Below, piece after piece: positions 6,800 to 13,104 of a stretch of 13,369 nt of DNA; the first letter of the stretch is position 1, and each line of letters begins with the position of its first letter. Below the pieces are notes generated by a model that ran no database searches, was not told the origin of the DNA, and saw only the letters and a list, made by a program, of their open reading frames with translations. The DNA is from JACQAI01 sp035507915. GTDB lineage: Bacteria > Pseudomonadota > Alphaproteobacteria > Elsterales > Elsteraceae. Where the stretch lies: the NCBI GenBank assembly GCA_035507915.1, contig DATJNS010000516.1:1-13369 (forward strand), read 5' to 3'. The translations under genes were made by a program, and so were the position numbers.

Positions 6800-6813
6800 T
6801 TGATCCATCTCAA
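6800..6813 (+). promoter_or_regulatory. Near-consensus FNR-type box
   Basis: TTGATCCATCTCAA matches TTGAT-N4-ATCAA at nine of ten positions. A TAAACG hexamer (6836-6841) sits at the class II -10 position. The predicted start would coincide with the ATG of the 72-aa gene at 6848, implying a leaderless or very short-leader mRNA. Confidence 0.45.
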
Positions 6814-6847
6814 TGTGGACGGCCGCCCCACGACGTAAACGGGGCGC

Positions 6848-7066
6848 ATGGATGACCCCGATATGCTGCGCGAACGCGCGCGCCGCTGGCGCAAGTTTGC
6901 GCGCGACTACGACGACGCCACCGCCGAAGCGTTGACCGAGGCGGCCCGGCTGCTCGAGGAGCAGGCCGCGGCGCTCGAAGCGCGGGGCCGCGCCGATCCC
7001 GCCGCGCCGGACGCGCCGCCGTCCCGCCGCAAGCCGCGCCTCGTGCTCGACAACGGCGACGCCTGA
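6848..7066 (+). CDS. Small helical protein of unknown function
   Basis: This 72-aa protein is not recognised. Residues 4-47 are strongly helical and charged (MLRERARRWRKFARDYDDATAEALTEAARLLEEQAAALEAR), with a possible coiled coil. A proline-rich, basic linker and the tail RKPRLVLDNGDA follow. There is no signal peptide or membrane segment. Short proteins of this build (R-x-R-A-x-x-W-R, then L-x-x-x-A-x-x-L-x-E) are common in alphaproteobacteria. The start codon ATG at 6848 has only a weak GGGG upstream. The near-consensus FNR box at 6800 suggests control by oxygen or by the FixK-like protein encoded at 3694. It converges with dmeF. Confidence 0.62.
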   Translation: MDDPDMLRERARRWRKFARDYDDATAEALTEAARLLEEQAAALEARGRADPAAPDAPPSRRKPRLVLDNGDA

Positions 7067-7105
7067 CGCGGCGCGTTCAGGCCGACCGAGGCGCGCGCGC
7101 CGGCT

Positions 7106-8098
7106 TCAGTGTCCCGGACAGGGCTGCACCTCGATGGTGAGGTGGCTCAGGGTCCGGAGATCGGCCAGCCGCGACTTGTAGTCGGCCGGCGGCGCCGGCG
7201 CATCCGAGACGATCGACACCACCGCGGCCGAATGGCCCGGACCGACGCGCCACAGATGCAGATCGGTGACGCGATCGCCGTTCGCTTCGAGCCGGCGCAC
7301 CATCTCGGCGGCCAGCACCGGGTCCGGACGGAGATCGAGCAGGATCGCGCCCGCGGCACGCACCAGACCCCACGACCAGTTGGCGATCACGCCGGCGCCG
7401 ATGAGCCCCATCACCGGATCCATCCAGACCCAGCCGAGCTGCCGCCCGGCGGTCAGGCCGATCACGGCGAGCACGGAGACCGCGGCATCGGCGATGACGT
7501 GGACATAGGCTGCCCGCAGATTGAGATCGCGATGCTGCGCGTCGTGATGCCCATGGTCATGGTCATGGTCATGGTCGTGATCGTGATCGTGCGCGTCGTC
7601 GTCGCCGTGATCGTCGTGCGCGTGCCCGTGGTGATCGTGCGGCTGGTCGCGCAGCAGCCAGGCGCTCGCGACGTTCACACAGAGCCCGAGCACGGCGACC
7701 GGGATCGCTTCGTCGAACGCGATCGACACCGGGTGGACCAGTCGTTGCACGCTCTCCCAGGCGATCAGCAGCGCGATCATCGCGAGGATGAGGGCCGAGC
7801 TGAACGCCGCGAGGTCGCCGAGCTTGCCGGTGCCGAAGGCGAAGCGCTCGTCGCGCGCATGCACCCGCGCGTACGCGTAGGCCAGCGCCGCGATCAGCAG
7901 CGCCGCGGTGTGCGTGCTCATGTGCAGGCCATCGGCGACCAGGGCCATCGAGCCGAACAGCATGCCGCCGCCGATCTCGAGCACCATCATGGCGCCGCAC
8001 AGCGCGATCACGGTCCAGGTCTTGCGCTCGTTGCGCGCGTGGCCGTCGCCGAGGAACACGTGCTCGTGGCGCAACGCGTCGATCGATTCCGAATGCAT
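7106..8098 (-). CDS. dmeF: Cation diffusion facilitator, DmeF-type cobalt/nickel exporter
   Basis: This 330-aa inner-membrane protein is a CDF family metal/proton antiporter, most like DmeF, which exports Co2+ and Ni2+. About six membrane spans are visible, including TVIALCGAMMVLEIGGGMLFGSMALVADGLHM (29-60), ALLIAALAYAYA, ALILAMIALLIAW, IPVAVLGLCVNVASAWLL and two after residue 195. Metal-site residues are in ADGLHMSTH (TM2) and HVIADAAVS (TM5). The cytoplasmic loop between TM4 and TM5 (about 152-189) is a run of His and Asp, including a (DH)n tract. The C-terminal domain has TDLHLWRVGPGHSAAVV, characteristic of DmeF. The start is the ATG at 8096-8098, 29 nt after dmeR. An upstream in-frame extension overlaps dmeR and was rejected. 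Confidence 0.92.
   Translation of the reverse strand: MHSESIDALRHEHVFLGDGHARNERKTWTVIALCGAMMVLEIGGGMLFGSMALVADGLHMSTHTAALLIAALAYAYARVHARDERFAFGTGKLGDLAAFSSALILAMIALLIAWESVQRLVHPVSIAFDEAIPVAVLGLCVNVASAWLLRDQPHDHHGHAHDDHGDDDAHDHDHDHDHDHDHGHHDAQHRDLNLRAAYVHVIADAAVSVLAVIGLTAGRQLGWVWMDPVMGLIGAGVIANWSWGLVRAAGAILLDLRPDPVLAAEMVRRLEANGDRVTDLHLWRVGPGHSAAVVSIVSDAPAPPADYKSRLADLRTLSHLTIEVQPCPGH
7553..7588. repeat. Hexanucleotide tandem repeat in dmeF
   Basis: Four perfect copies of ATGGTC (7553-7576) are followed by two GTGATC variants (7577-7588). On the minus strand they encode the (Asp-His)n tract of the DmeF loop. A change in copy number stays in frame, so the length could vary between strains without breaking the gene. 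Confidence 0.85.
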
Positions 8099-8127
8099 GG
8101 GTCGGCTCCTCGGCGCGCCGCTCCGGT

Positions 8128-8406
8128 TCAGGTCAGGTAGGAGTTGACGATGCCGACCAGCTCCTCGGCGGCCCGCGCGCGGGGATCGTCGCGGCGCGCG
8201 CGCGGATCGACGACGTGCTCGCGGATGTAGCCCTCGACGACCTCGGCGATCAGGCCGTTGAGCGCGCCGCGGCACGCCGCGACCTGCTGCAGCACGGCGG
8301 CGCAGCCTGCCTCGGTATCGAGCGCGCGCTCGACCGCCTCGAGCTGGCCGCGGATGCGCCGGATGCGGTTGAGCAGCTGCTGTTTCTCTCGCTTGGTGTG
8401 CGACAT
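8128..8406 (-). CDS. dmeR: CsoR/RcnR-family metal-responsive repressor, DmeR-like
   Basis: This 92-aa all-helical protein belongs to the CsoR/RcnR/FrmR family of metal- or formaldehyde-sensing repressors. It starts MSHTKREKQQLLNRIRRIRGQLEAVERALD and includes CAAVLQQVAACRGALNGLIAEVVEGYIREHVV (35-66). Aligned with RcnR, the nickel/cobalt ligands H3, C35 and H64 are present, but position 60 is Tyr (GYIREH) rather than His. The gene order dmeR-dmeF, 29 nt apart on the same strand, supports metal-induced release of repression of the exporter. The ATG at 8404-8406 has AGGA 8 nt upstream. A longer frame reaching 8784 was rejected because the family begins at this Met-Ser-His. An operator-like sequence lies immediately upstream. 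Confidence 0.9.
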   Translation of the reverse strand: MSHTKREKQQLLNRIRRIRGQLEAVERALDTEAGCAAVLQQVAACRGALNGLIAEVVEGYIREHVVDPRARRDDPRARAAEELVGIVNSYLT

Positions 8407-8415
8407 GCTCCTGAT

Positions 8416-8436
8416 CCTATCCCCCAGGGGAGTATC
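8416..8436. promoter_or_regulatory. Putative DmeR operator
   Basis: Upstream of dmeR, CCTAT-CCCCCAGGGG-AGTATC is a G/C tract flanked on each side by AT-containing half-sites. On the minus strand it reads ATACT-CCCC-T-GGGGG-ATAG. RcnR-family operators have TACT/AGTA-type flanks around a G/C run, so this is a plausible autoregulatory site. It lies about 10-30 nt before the dmeR start. Confidence 0.5.
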
Positions 8437-8646
8437 TAGCCGATCGTGCGCCGAATGTCGAACCGGATCGGCACCGCGCCTTCGTGCACGGCGCCAGCGA
8501 CCCACCGCGTGGGCTCGCGTCGCTCGGATCGGACGCATCGGATGGCCCCGACGGGTTGCGCGGCGATGACACGGTCGTGGGGCTTGCCGTCGACGCCCCT
8601 CGTCCTCTATGTGAGTCGCCAGAGGGTGCTGCGGTTCGGCGCCGTG

Positions 8647-8817
8647 ATGGTCGATCACGTCGTGCTGATGCTGGAGCGCTTCGGCCGCTTCTGGAGCGCC
8701 TTCCACGTGATCGACCTGTGCCCGCTCGCCGCTTTCACGGTCGCGACCGGCTGCGTCACGCAGCCCGCGGCGTCGCGCGCGCATCGTGACAGTTCGATGA
8801 CGGAGCGCGACGCGTGA
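8647..8817 (+). CDS. Possible small ORF overlapping the porin start
   Basis: A frame open from 8446 ends at TGA 8815-8817, overlapping the GTG start of the porin (GTGA). From the ATG at 8647 it encodes 56 aa; from the GTG at 8611, 68 aa. Codons after about 8611 end overwhelmingly in G or C, as real genes here do. The sequence contains FGRFWSAFHVIDLCPLAAFTVATGC, weakly like a lipoprotein or membrane segment, then a polar tail. No good ribosome binding site precedes either start, and no family is recognised. It could be a coupled small protein or chance. The rest of 8438-8610 shows no convincing gene. Confidence 0.3.
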   Translation: MVDHVVLMLERFGRFWSAFHVIDLCPLAAFTVATGCVTQPAASRAHRDSSMTERDA

Positions 8818-10232
8818 CTGTCGTGTCGCGCACGGACGCCGCGCGCCGGCTCGCGCCTGCGCTCCTCGGCGTCGCGCTGGTCAGCGGCGCACTGAGCGCC
8901 TCGCTGCCCGCGGCGGCGGCACCGCCCGGCTCGCCCCTGCGTGACGGCGGCGGCCTGCTCGACCAGATCGGCGACCTGCGCGACGACCTCGAGGCCGACG
9001 GCTGGCTGATGCACGGCCAGTTCACGTTCATCGATCAGTTCCATCCGGGTTTTCGCTCGCCCTATGTCGGGCCCGACAGCCTGACGCCGGGCGCGCGCGG
9101 GCGCGAGACCATCAGCTTCGGGCCGGTGCTCGGCCGCAAGCTGTGGGACGGCGCGGCGGTCTTCGTCAATCCGGAATGGGACCAGGGCTTCGGGCTGAAC
9201 AGCTCGACCGGCGTCGCCGGCTTTCCGAACAACGAGGCGTTCCGCGTCGGCAAGACCGATCCAACCCTGACCGTGCCGCGCCTGTTCGTCCGTCAGGTGA
9301 TCGGGCTCGGCGGTCCGCAGGAGACGTTGGACGGCGACCAGCTGCAGTTCGCCGGGCCGGTCGACGTCGAGCGCATCACCGTCACGGCCGGCAAGATCTC
9401 GGTGTGGGACATCTTCGACGACAACAAGTACGCGCACGACGCGCGCACCCAGTTCGAAAACTGGGTGCTAGTCGGCAACGGCGCGGTCGATTTCGCCGCC
9501 GACGCGCGCGGCTACACCGAGGGCGTCGCGGTCGAGTACAACAACGCGTGGTTCGCGGCGCGCACCGGCATGTTCGAGGTCTCGAAGGAGACCAATGCGA
9601 AGCCGCTCAACGACACGTGGGGCCAGGCCTGGCAATCGCTCAACGAGCTCGAGGAGCGCTGGCGCCTCGGCACCCATCCCGGCGCGGTGCGCGAGCTCGT
9701 CATGGTCGACCGCACCGACGCGGTAGACTATCAGTCGACCTACGGCAATCTCGGCCCGGTCAGCGTCACCCAGCCGCTCTACGGCTTCCGGCGCTATCGC
9801 GTGAACTACGCGTTCGGCCTCAACGCCGAGCAGGAGATCACCGACGATCTCGGCGCGTTCGCGCGGGCGAGCTGGAACCCTGGCCGCGTGCAGGAGTTCA
9901 TGTACACCGAGGTCGACAGCGAGGCCCAGACCGGCCTCAGCCTCAAGGGCAACCGCTGGGGTCGGGTCGACGACACGGTCGGGCTCGCCGGCGTGATCAA
10001 CATGCTGAGCTCGCGGCACCGGGCCTTCTACGAAGCGGGCAACATCGGCTTCATCGTCGGCGACGGCCAGCTCAACTACAAGCCGGAGGAGATCGTCGAG
10101 GCCTATTACGACGCCCAGATCGTCAAGGGCGCCAATCTGGGGCTCGACTACCAGTTCATCGCCAACCCCGGCTACAACGCCGATCGCGGCCCGGTGTCGA
10201 TCATCGGCGTGCGCGTGCACCTCGAGTTCTGA
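8814..10232 (+). CDS. OprB-type carbohydrate-selective porin
   Basis: This 472-aa outer-membrane protein has a Sec signal peptide (RRLAPALLGVALVSGALSASLPAAAA, about 11-36). The beta-barrel resembles the OprB family of carbohydrate-selective porins, which admit sugars through the outer membrane. Typical features are WLMHGQFTFIDQFHPGFRSPYVGPDSL (63-89), NPEWDQGFGLNSSTGVAGFPNNEAFRVG, PRLFVRQVIGLGG, TVTAGKISVWDIFDDNKYAHDARTQFENW and a C-terminal strand ending in phenylalanine (VRVHLEF). The start is GTG at 8814, with GGAG about 11 nt upstream, and overlaps the stop of a possible small ORF. The substrate cannot be told: no sugar-metabolism gene or sugar regulator lies nearby. It converges on the gene at 10261. 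Confidence 0.87.
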   Translation: MTVVSRTDAARRLAPALLGVALVSGALSASLPAAAAPPGSPLRDGGGLLDQIGDLRDDLEADGWLMHGQFTFIDQFHPGFRSPYVGPDSLTPGARGRETISFGPVLGRKLWDGAAVFVNPEWDQGFGLNSSTGVAGFPNNEAFRVGKTDPTLTVPRLFVRQVIGLGGPQETLDGDQLQFAGPVDVERITVTAGKISVWDIFDDNKYAHDARTQFENWVLVGNGAVDFAADARGYTEGVAVEYNNAWFAARTGMFEVSKETNAKPLNDTWGQAWQSLNELEERWRLGTHPGAVRELVMVDRTDAVDYQSTYGNLGPVSVTQPLYGFRRYRVNYAFGLNAEQEITDDLGAFARASWNPGRVQEFMYTEVDSEAQTGLSLKGNRWGRVDDTVGLAGVINMLSSRHRAFYEAGNIGFIVGDGQLNYKPEEIVEAYYDAQIVKGANLGLDYQFIANPGYNADRGPVSIIGVRVHLEF

Positions 10233-10252
10233 GCGGCCGCCGATACGGCCGC
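10233..10252. terminator. Hairpin between convergent genes
   Basis: GCGGCCG (10233-10239) and CGGCCGC (10246-10252) form a 7-bp stem with a 6-nt loop immediately after the porin stop and 8 nt before the end of the converging gene. There is no T-tract on either strand, so it may slow polymerase or protect 3' ends rather than act as a standard terminator. Confidence 0.4.
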
Positions 10253-10260
10253 GCGCGCGT

Positions 10261-10824
10261 TCAGTCGTCGAGGCGGCAGATCAGGTTGTTGCGCACCTGG
10301 GCGGTGACGCCCGGATCGTAGACGCGGCCGCTGCAGCGCTCGGTGAATTGCGCGACCCGCTGGTTGTAGGTTCCGACCGCCGCCTGGTACGCGGGCAGCA
10401 CGACCTGCGCCTGGCGCGCCGACATGGCGTCGAGCTCGTCGAGCCGCATCTTGAAGCGCGCGACCGCGGCCGGATCGTTGACGTCGACCCGGGGCCGGTC
10501 GCGCGCGATCGCGGTTTGCGCGTCGCGGATCTCGCCCGCGAGCTGGTCGTAGGCGCCGCGCCGCTCGTTCAGGGTCGCCTGGCGCTTGGCGATGTCGCGC
10601 TGCAGGCACAGGCACAGCGAGATGTCGTAGGGCGACGTCAGGGTCGGGCCGAGCGGCTGCGCCGGCGTCTCGGCGGCGGGCGGCGTCGCCGCGGCAGGCG
10701 GCATCCCGGCGCCGAGCGGCGCCTCCTCGACGGGCGCCGGCGCCTGGGCGCCGGCGGTTCCGGCCGCGACGACGATCGCCGCGATGACACCGCCGCCCCG
10801 CCCCCAGCGCCGCCAGCGCGCCAT
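10261..10824 (-). CDS. Secreted coiled-coil protein of unknown function
   Basis: This 187-aa protein has a signal peptide: a basic start MARWRRWGRGG, a hydrophobic core VIAAIVVAAGTAGAQA and a likely cut after AQA. An Ala/Pro-rich linker (about 28-58) follows, and then a periplasmic domain. That domain opens with ISLCLCLQRDIAKRQATL, is a long charged helix or coiled coil (about 70-145, with VDVNDPAAVARFKMRLDEL), and ends FTERCSGRVYDP...NNLICRLDD. The paired early cysteines (C-L-C) and two late ones could form disulphides. I recall similar periplasmic proteins in Rhodospirillales but no named family. The ATG at 10822-10824 has GGGAG 8 nt upstream. A reading frame extending further upstream lacks a signal peptide at its start and was rejected. 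Confidence 0.75.
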   Translation of the reverse strand: MARWRRWGRGGGVIAAIVVAAGTAGAQAPAPVEEAPLGAGMPPAAATPPAAETPAQPLGPTLTSPYDISLCLCLQRDIAKRQATLNERRGAYDQLAGEIRDAQTAIARDRPRVDVNDPAAVARFKMRLDELDAMSARQAQVVLPAYQAAVGTYNQRVAQFTERCSGRVYDPGVTAQVRNNLICRLDD

Positions 10825-10870
10825 GACCACCGCTCCCGAACTGCCGCAATCGACGTCGGACGGCAACGTG

Positions 10871-10883
10871 GGGATACCATCCC
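10871..10883. promoter_or_regulatory. Inverted repeat in the leader of the secreted-protein gene
   Basis: GGGAT-ACC-ATCCC is a perfect 5-bp inverted repeat with a 3-nt spacer, 47-59 nt upstream of the ATG at 10824. It could be an operator or an mRNA hairpin. Nothing links it to a particular regulator. Confidence 0.3.
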
Positions 10884-10920
10884 TTGTTGCGCGCGCCGAT
10901 GCCGCGCGTGCGGCCGGGCA

Positions 10921-10949
10921 ACGCTAGGAGAGCGCGCGCGGATTCACAA
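10921..10949 (-). promoter_or_regulatory. Candidate promoter of the secreted-protein gene
   Basis: On the minus strand TTGTGA (10949-10944) and TAGCGT (10926-10921) are spaced by exactly 17 nt. Transcription would start near 10914, giving a leader of about 90 nt before the ATG at 10824. It is a moderate match to the housekeeping consensus. Confidence 0.4.
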
Positions 10950-10984
10950 CCGGCCCGTCATGGGATGGCAGCGGGGTGTGGCGC

Positions 10985-11545
10985 TCAGTCGCGCGGCGCG
11001 GCGCGGCTGTAGCCGATCTGGCTGATCCAGAACCGCTCGAGCAGGCGGAAGACGTTCGACGCGGACTTCAGCTCGGCGCCCAGCTGCATGCCGCTGACGG
11101 CATCGAGCTGGCGCTCGAACATCGCGTCGAGCAGACGGCACAGCGCCAGCCCCTTGTCCGACAGGCGCACGCGCACCGAGCGGCGATCGTGCGGCGAGCG
11201 CTCCTGCACGAGGTAGCCGTGCTCGGCCATCTTGCGCAGGTTGTAGGAGACGTTCGAGCCGAGATAGTAGCCGCGGTTGGTCAGCTCGCCGACGGTCAGC
11301 TCGTCCTCGCGGATGTTGAACAGGATCAGGGCCTGGACGTTGTTGACGTCGCCGATGCCCGCGCGATTGAGCTCGGCCTGCACGACCTCGAGAAACTGGC
11401 GATGCAGCCGCTCGGCGAGATGGATCGCCTCCAGATAGGTGCCCTTGGCCGGACTGTGGCGCGCGCTCGCGGGCACCGGCCGGAGCGGTTCGGCCGACCC
11501 CGAGCGCGGGCGCGGCGCGGCGGGACGCAGGGGGGTGCGGTTCAT
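10985..11545 (-). CDS. MarR-family winged-helix regulator, second of a tandem pair
   Basis: This 186-aa regulator has an extra N-terminal tail of about 35 residues rich in Pro/Arg/Ser. The MarR core starts at YLEAIHLAERLHRQFLEVV, includes NNVQALILFNI and TVGELTNRGYYLGSNVSYNLRKMAEHGYL (recognition helix), and ends in the wing QERSPHDRRSVRVRLSDKG. The GYYLGSNVSYN-x-(R/K)-K motif resembles LdtR-like MarR proteins of alphaproteobacteria, some of which control cell-wall L,D-transpeptidases. By my alignment it is about 76% identical to the gene upstream over 96 core residues (73 of 96). It lies 21 nt after that gene and is probably co-transcribed. No strong ribosome binding site is seen before the ATG at 11543-11545, so translational coupling is possible. 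Confidence 0.87.
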   Translation of the reverse strand: MNRTPLRPAAPRPRSGSAEPLRPVPASARHSPAKGTYLEAIHLAERLHRQFLEVVQAELNRAGIGDVNNVQALILFNIREDELTVGELTNRGYYLGSNVSYNLRKMAEHGYLVQERSPHDRRSVRVRLSDKGLALCRLLDAMFERQLDAVSGMQLGAELKSASNVFRLLERFWISQIGYSRAAPRD

Positions 11546-11566
11546 GGCGGTGGCTCGACCCTCGGA

Positions 11567-12085
11567 TCAGCCGGCGTGGCGCACGAGCTCGGGCGCGAAC
11601 TCGGTCAACTGCATCCAGAAGCGCTCGAGGCGCTTGTAGGCGCCGTTGGCCGATTCGAGCTCCTCGGCGGTCTCGCTGGCCGCGAGCGCGGAGACCTGGC
11701 GGTCGAACATGGCGTCGAGCTTCTCCCACACCGCGATGCCCTTGGCGGTCAGCCGGACGTGCACCGAGCGCCGGTCGTGGGTCGAGCGCTCCTGCTCGAG
11801 ATAGCCGTGCTCGACCATCTTGCGCACGTTGTAGGAGACGTTCGAGCCGAGGTAATAGCCTCGGGCGGTCAGCTCGCCGACCGTGTATTCGTTCTTCCCG
11901 ATATTGAACAGGATCAGACTTTGAACATTGTTCAAGTCCTCGATCCCGAGCTTCTCCAGCTCGTTCTTGACGACCTCAAGGAATTGGCGGTGCAACCGCT
12001 CGGTCAGTCTGATGGTCTCCAGGTAGGACTCGTGGACGGACTCTTCCTTGGCCTGGAAAGCTCGGGCGGTCATCTGGGCGGACAT
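11567..12085 (-). CDS. MarR-family winged-helix regulator, first of a tandem pair
   Basis: This 172-aa LdtR-like MarR protein has helices YLETIRLTERLHRQFLEVVKNELEKLGIEDLNNVQSLILFNIG (21-63) and the winged helix YTVGELTARGYYLGSNVSYNVRKMVEHGYLEQERSTHDRRSVHVRL. A C-terminal dimerisation helix ends in KRLERFWMQLTEFAPELV. The N-terminal tail before the core is about 20 residues, shorter than in its neighbour. The ATG at 12083-12085 has GGAG 9 nt upstream. It diverges from the CRP-type regulator gene, and a perfect CRP-type site with a well-placed TACCGT -10 lies upstream, so activation by a CRP protein is the simplest prediction. Its ligand and targets cannot be told from the sequence. Confidence 0.9.
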   Translation of the reverse strand: MSAQMTARAFQAKEESVHESYLETIRLTERLHRQFLEVVKNELEKLGIEDLNNVQSLILFNIGKNEYTVGELTARGYYLGSNVSYNVRKMVEHGYLEQERSTHDRRSVHVRLTAKGIAVWEKLDAMFDRQVSALAASETAEELESANGAYKRLERFWMQLTEFAPELVRHAG

Positions 12086-12120
12086 GGGGCATTACTCCAT
12101 CCGGGTGCGGCCATGTCGTC

Positions 12121-12163
12121 ACGGTAGGCCGCCGGCCAAGCGAGTTCTGTGACCCCCGTCACA
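12121..12163 (-). promoter_or_regulatory. CRP consensus site and -10 of the marR pair
   Basis: TGTGACCCCCGTCACA (12148-12163) is a perfect match to the CRP consensus TGTGA-N6-TCACA, and the palindrome extends one base further on each side into the spacer. Reading left on the minus strand, TACCGT (12126-12121) fits TAnnnT and sits at the class II -10 position for a site centred at 12155.5. The predicted start is near 12114, 28 nt before the marR ATG codon. To the right, toward the CRP-type gene, the equivalent -10 (GTTTGT) is weak. Confidence 0.7.
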
Positions 12164-12240
12164 CTTTGACGAAATCTTTAGCGAGTTTGTCCGGGCCCCC
12201 GAAAAGGCCCCGAAACGCCCCCTCCGCCCCCTGCCGGCGG

Positions 12241-12259
12241 CCCGCCCAACCGGGTTTTT
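12241..12259 (+). terminator. Weak terminator-like hairpin in the crp leader
   Basis: CCCG (12241-12244) pairs with CGGG (12251-12254), followed by TTTTT (12255-12259), about 85 nt before the ATG of the CRP-type gene. The stem is only 4 bp, in a very C-rich leader (12200-12310). It might be an attenuator if transcription starts upstream, but it could easily be chance. Confidence 0.25.
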
Positions 12260-12344
12260 GGCCGGTCCGGCAGGCGCTTGGCCCGACCCCGGCCGGCCCG
12301 TCGCGCAACCGAAACGCTCGCAATTGCCGGGTCTTGTTGCCATC

Positions 12345-13091
12345 ATGGCCGCCAATAACGGATCGCGGCCGATGGATCTCGAGACCTTCGTCGCCAAGCA
12401 TCGCATCAGCCTGACGCTGAACGAAATGTTCCTGTTCCGCGGGCTGCCGCGCGACGTGATCCGTCAGGCCGAGGCCAAGTGCGTCTGGAAGCTGTTCCCC
12501 AAAGAGTCGACGATCATTACGCAGGACGATCTCGCGCAGGACGTTCTGTTCGTCCGCCACGGCCTGGTGCGCGTCGTGCAGTTCACCGCCTCGGGCCGCG
12601 AGATCTCGTACGCCGACAACGGGCCGGGTGGCCATTTCGGCGAGATCGCCGCGATCGACGGCGGGCCGCGCTCGGCCTACGTGATCGCGCTGTTCGACAC
12701 CGTCGCGGCGGTGCTGTCGGGCAAGGACTTCCTGCTGCTGCTGCGCAACCACCCCGAGTTCGCCGTCAACGTGATGCGCACGCTGACCGCCATCGTGCGC
12801 GGCATCAACATCCGCCTGCGCGACCTCTCGGCGTTGCGCGCGCCCGATCGCGTCGCGGTGGAGCTCGTGCGCCTGGCGCGCCAGTGGAGCCGCGGCGAGA
12901 CCGCGAGCCGCATCACCATCCGGCCGGCGCCGACCGCGACCGACATCGCCAACCGCGCCGCGACCACGCGCGAGACGGTCGCGCGCACCTTCGCCGACCT
13001 GACGCGCCGCAAGCTGATCCGCCGCGTCGGCCACGACCTCGAGATCCTCGACGTGTTCGCCCTCGAGGACTCGGTCCAGGAGCTGCTGTAG
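12345..13091 (+). CDS. Crp/Fnr family regulator, CRP-like with cNMP-pocket residues
   Basis: This 248-aa two-domain Crp/Fnr regulator has a cyclic-nucleotide-binding fold covering about residues 28-130. The phosphate-binding cassette GGHFGEIAAIDGGPRSAYVI keeps E100, R109 and S110, the residues that hold cAMP in CRP, so a cyclic nucleotide is a plausible ligand. A dimerisation helix and a winged helix with TATDIANRAATTRETVARTFADLTRRKLI (197-225) follow. The recognition helix has R209, E210 and R214, as in CRP, which predicts TGTGA-N6-TCACA recognition; exactly such a site lies 180 nt upstream, between this gene and the divergent marR pair. The ATG at 12345 was chosen although no ribosome binding site is clear; ATG 12372 is an alternative. 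The open frame begins earlier, at 12258, in low-complexity leader sequence. Confidence 0.9.
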   Translation: MAANNGSRPMDLETFVAKHRISLTLNEMFLFRGLPRDVIRQAEAKCVWKLFPKESTIITQDDLAQDVLFVRHGLVRVVQFTASGREISYADNGPGGHFGEIAAIDGGPRSAYVIALFDTVAAVLSGKDFLLLLRNHPEFAVNVMRTLTAIVRGINIRLRDLSALRAPDRVAVELVRLARQWSRGETASRITIRPAPTATDIANRAATTRETVARTFADLTRRKLIRRVGHDLEILDVFALEDSVQELL

Positions 13092-13104
13092 GGGTCTCCG
13101 AGGG

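Noticed and set aside
7109..8140. 343-aa plus-strand ORF opposite dmeF
   Set aside because: Its VMVMVMVVIVIV stretch is just the antisense of the (Asp-His)n repeat.
12166..12171. TTGACG as a -35 for the CRP-type gene
   Set aside because: No -10-like hexamer at 16-18 nt spacing downstream.
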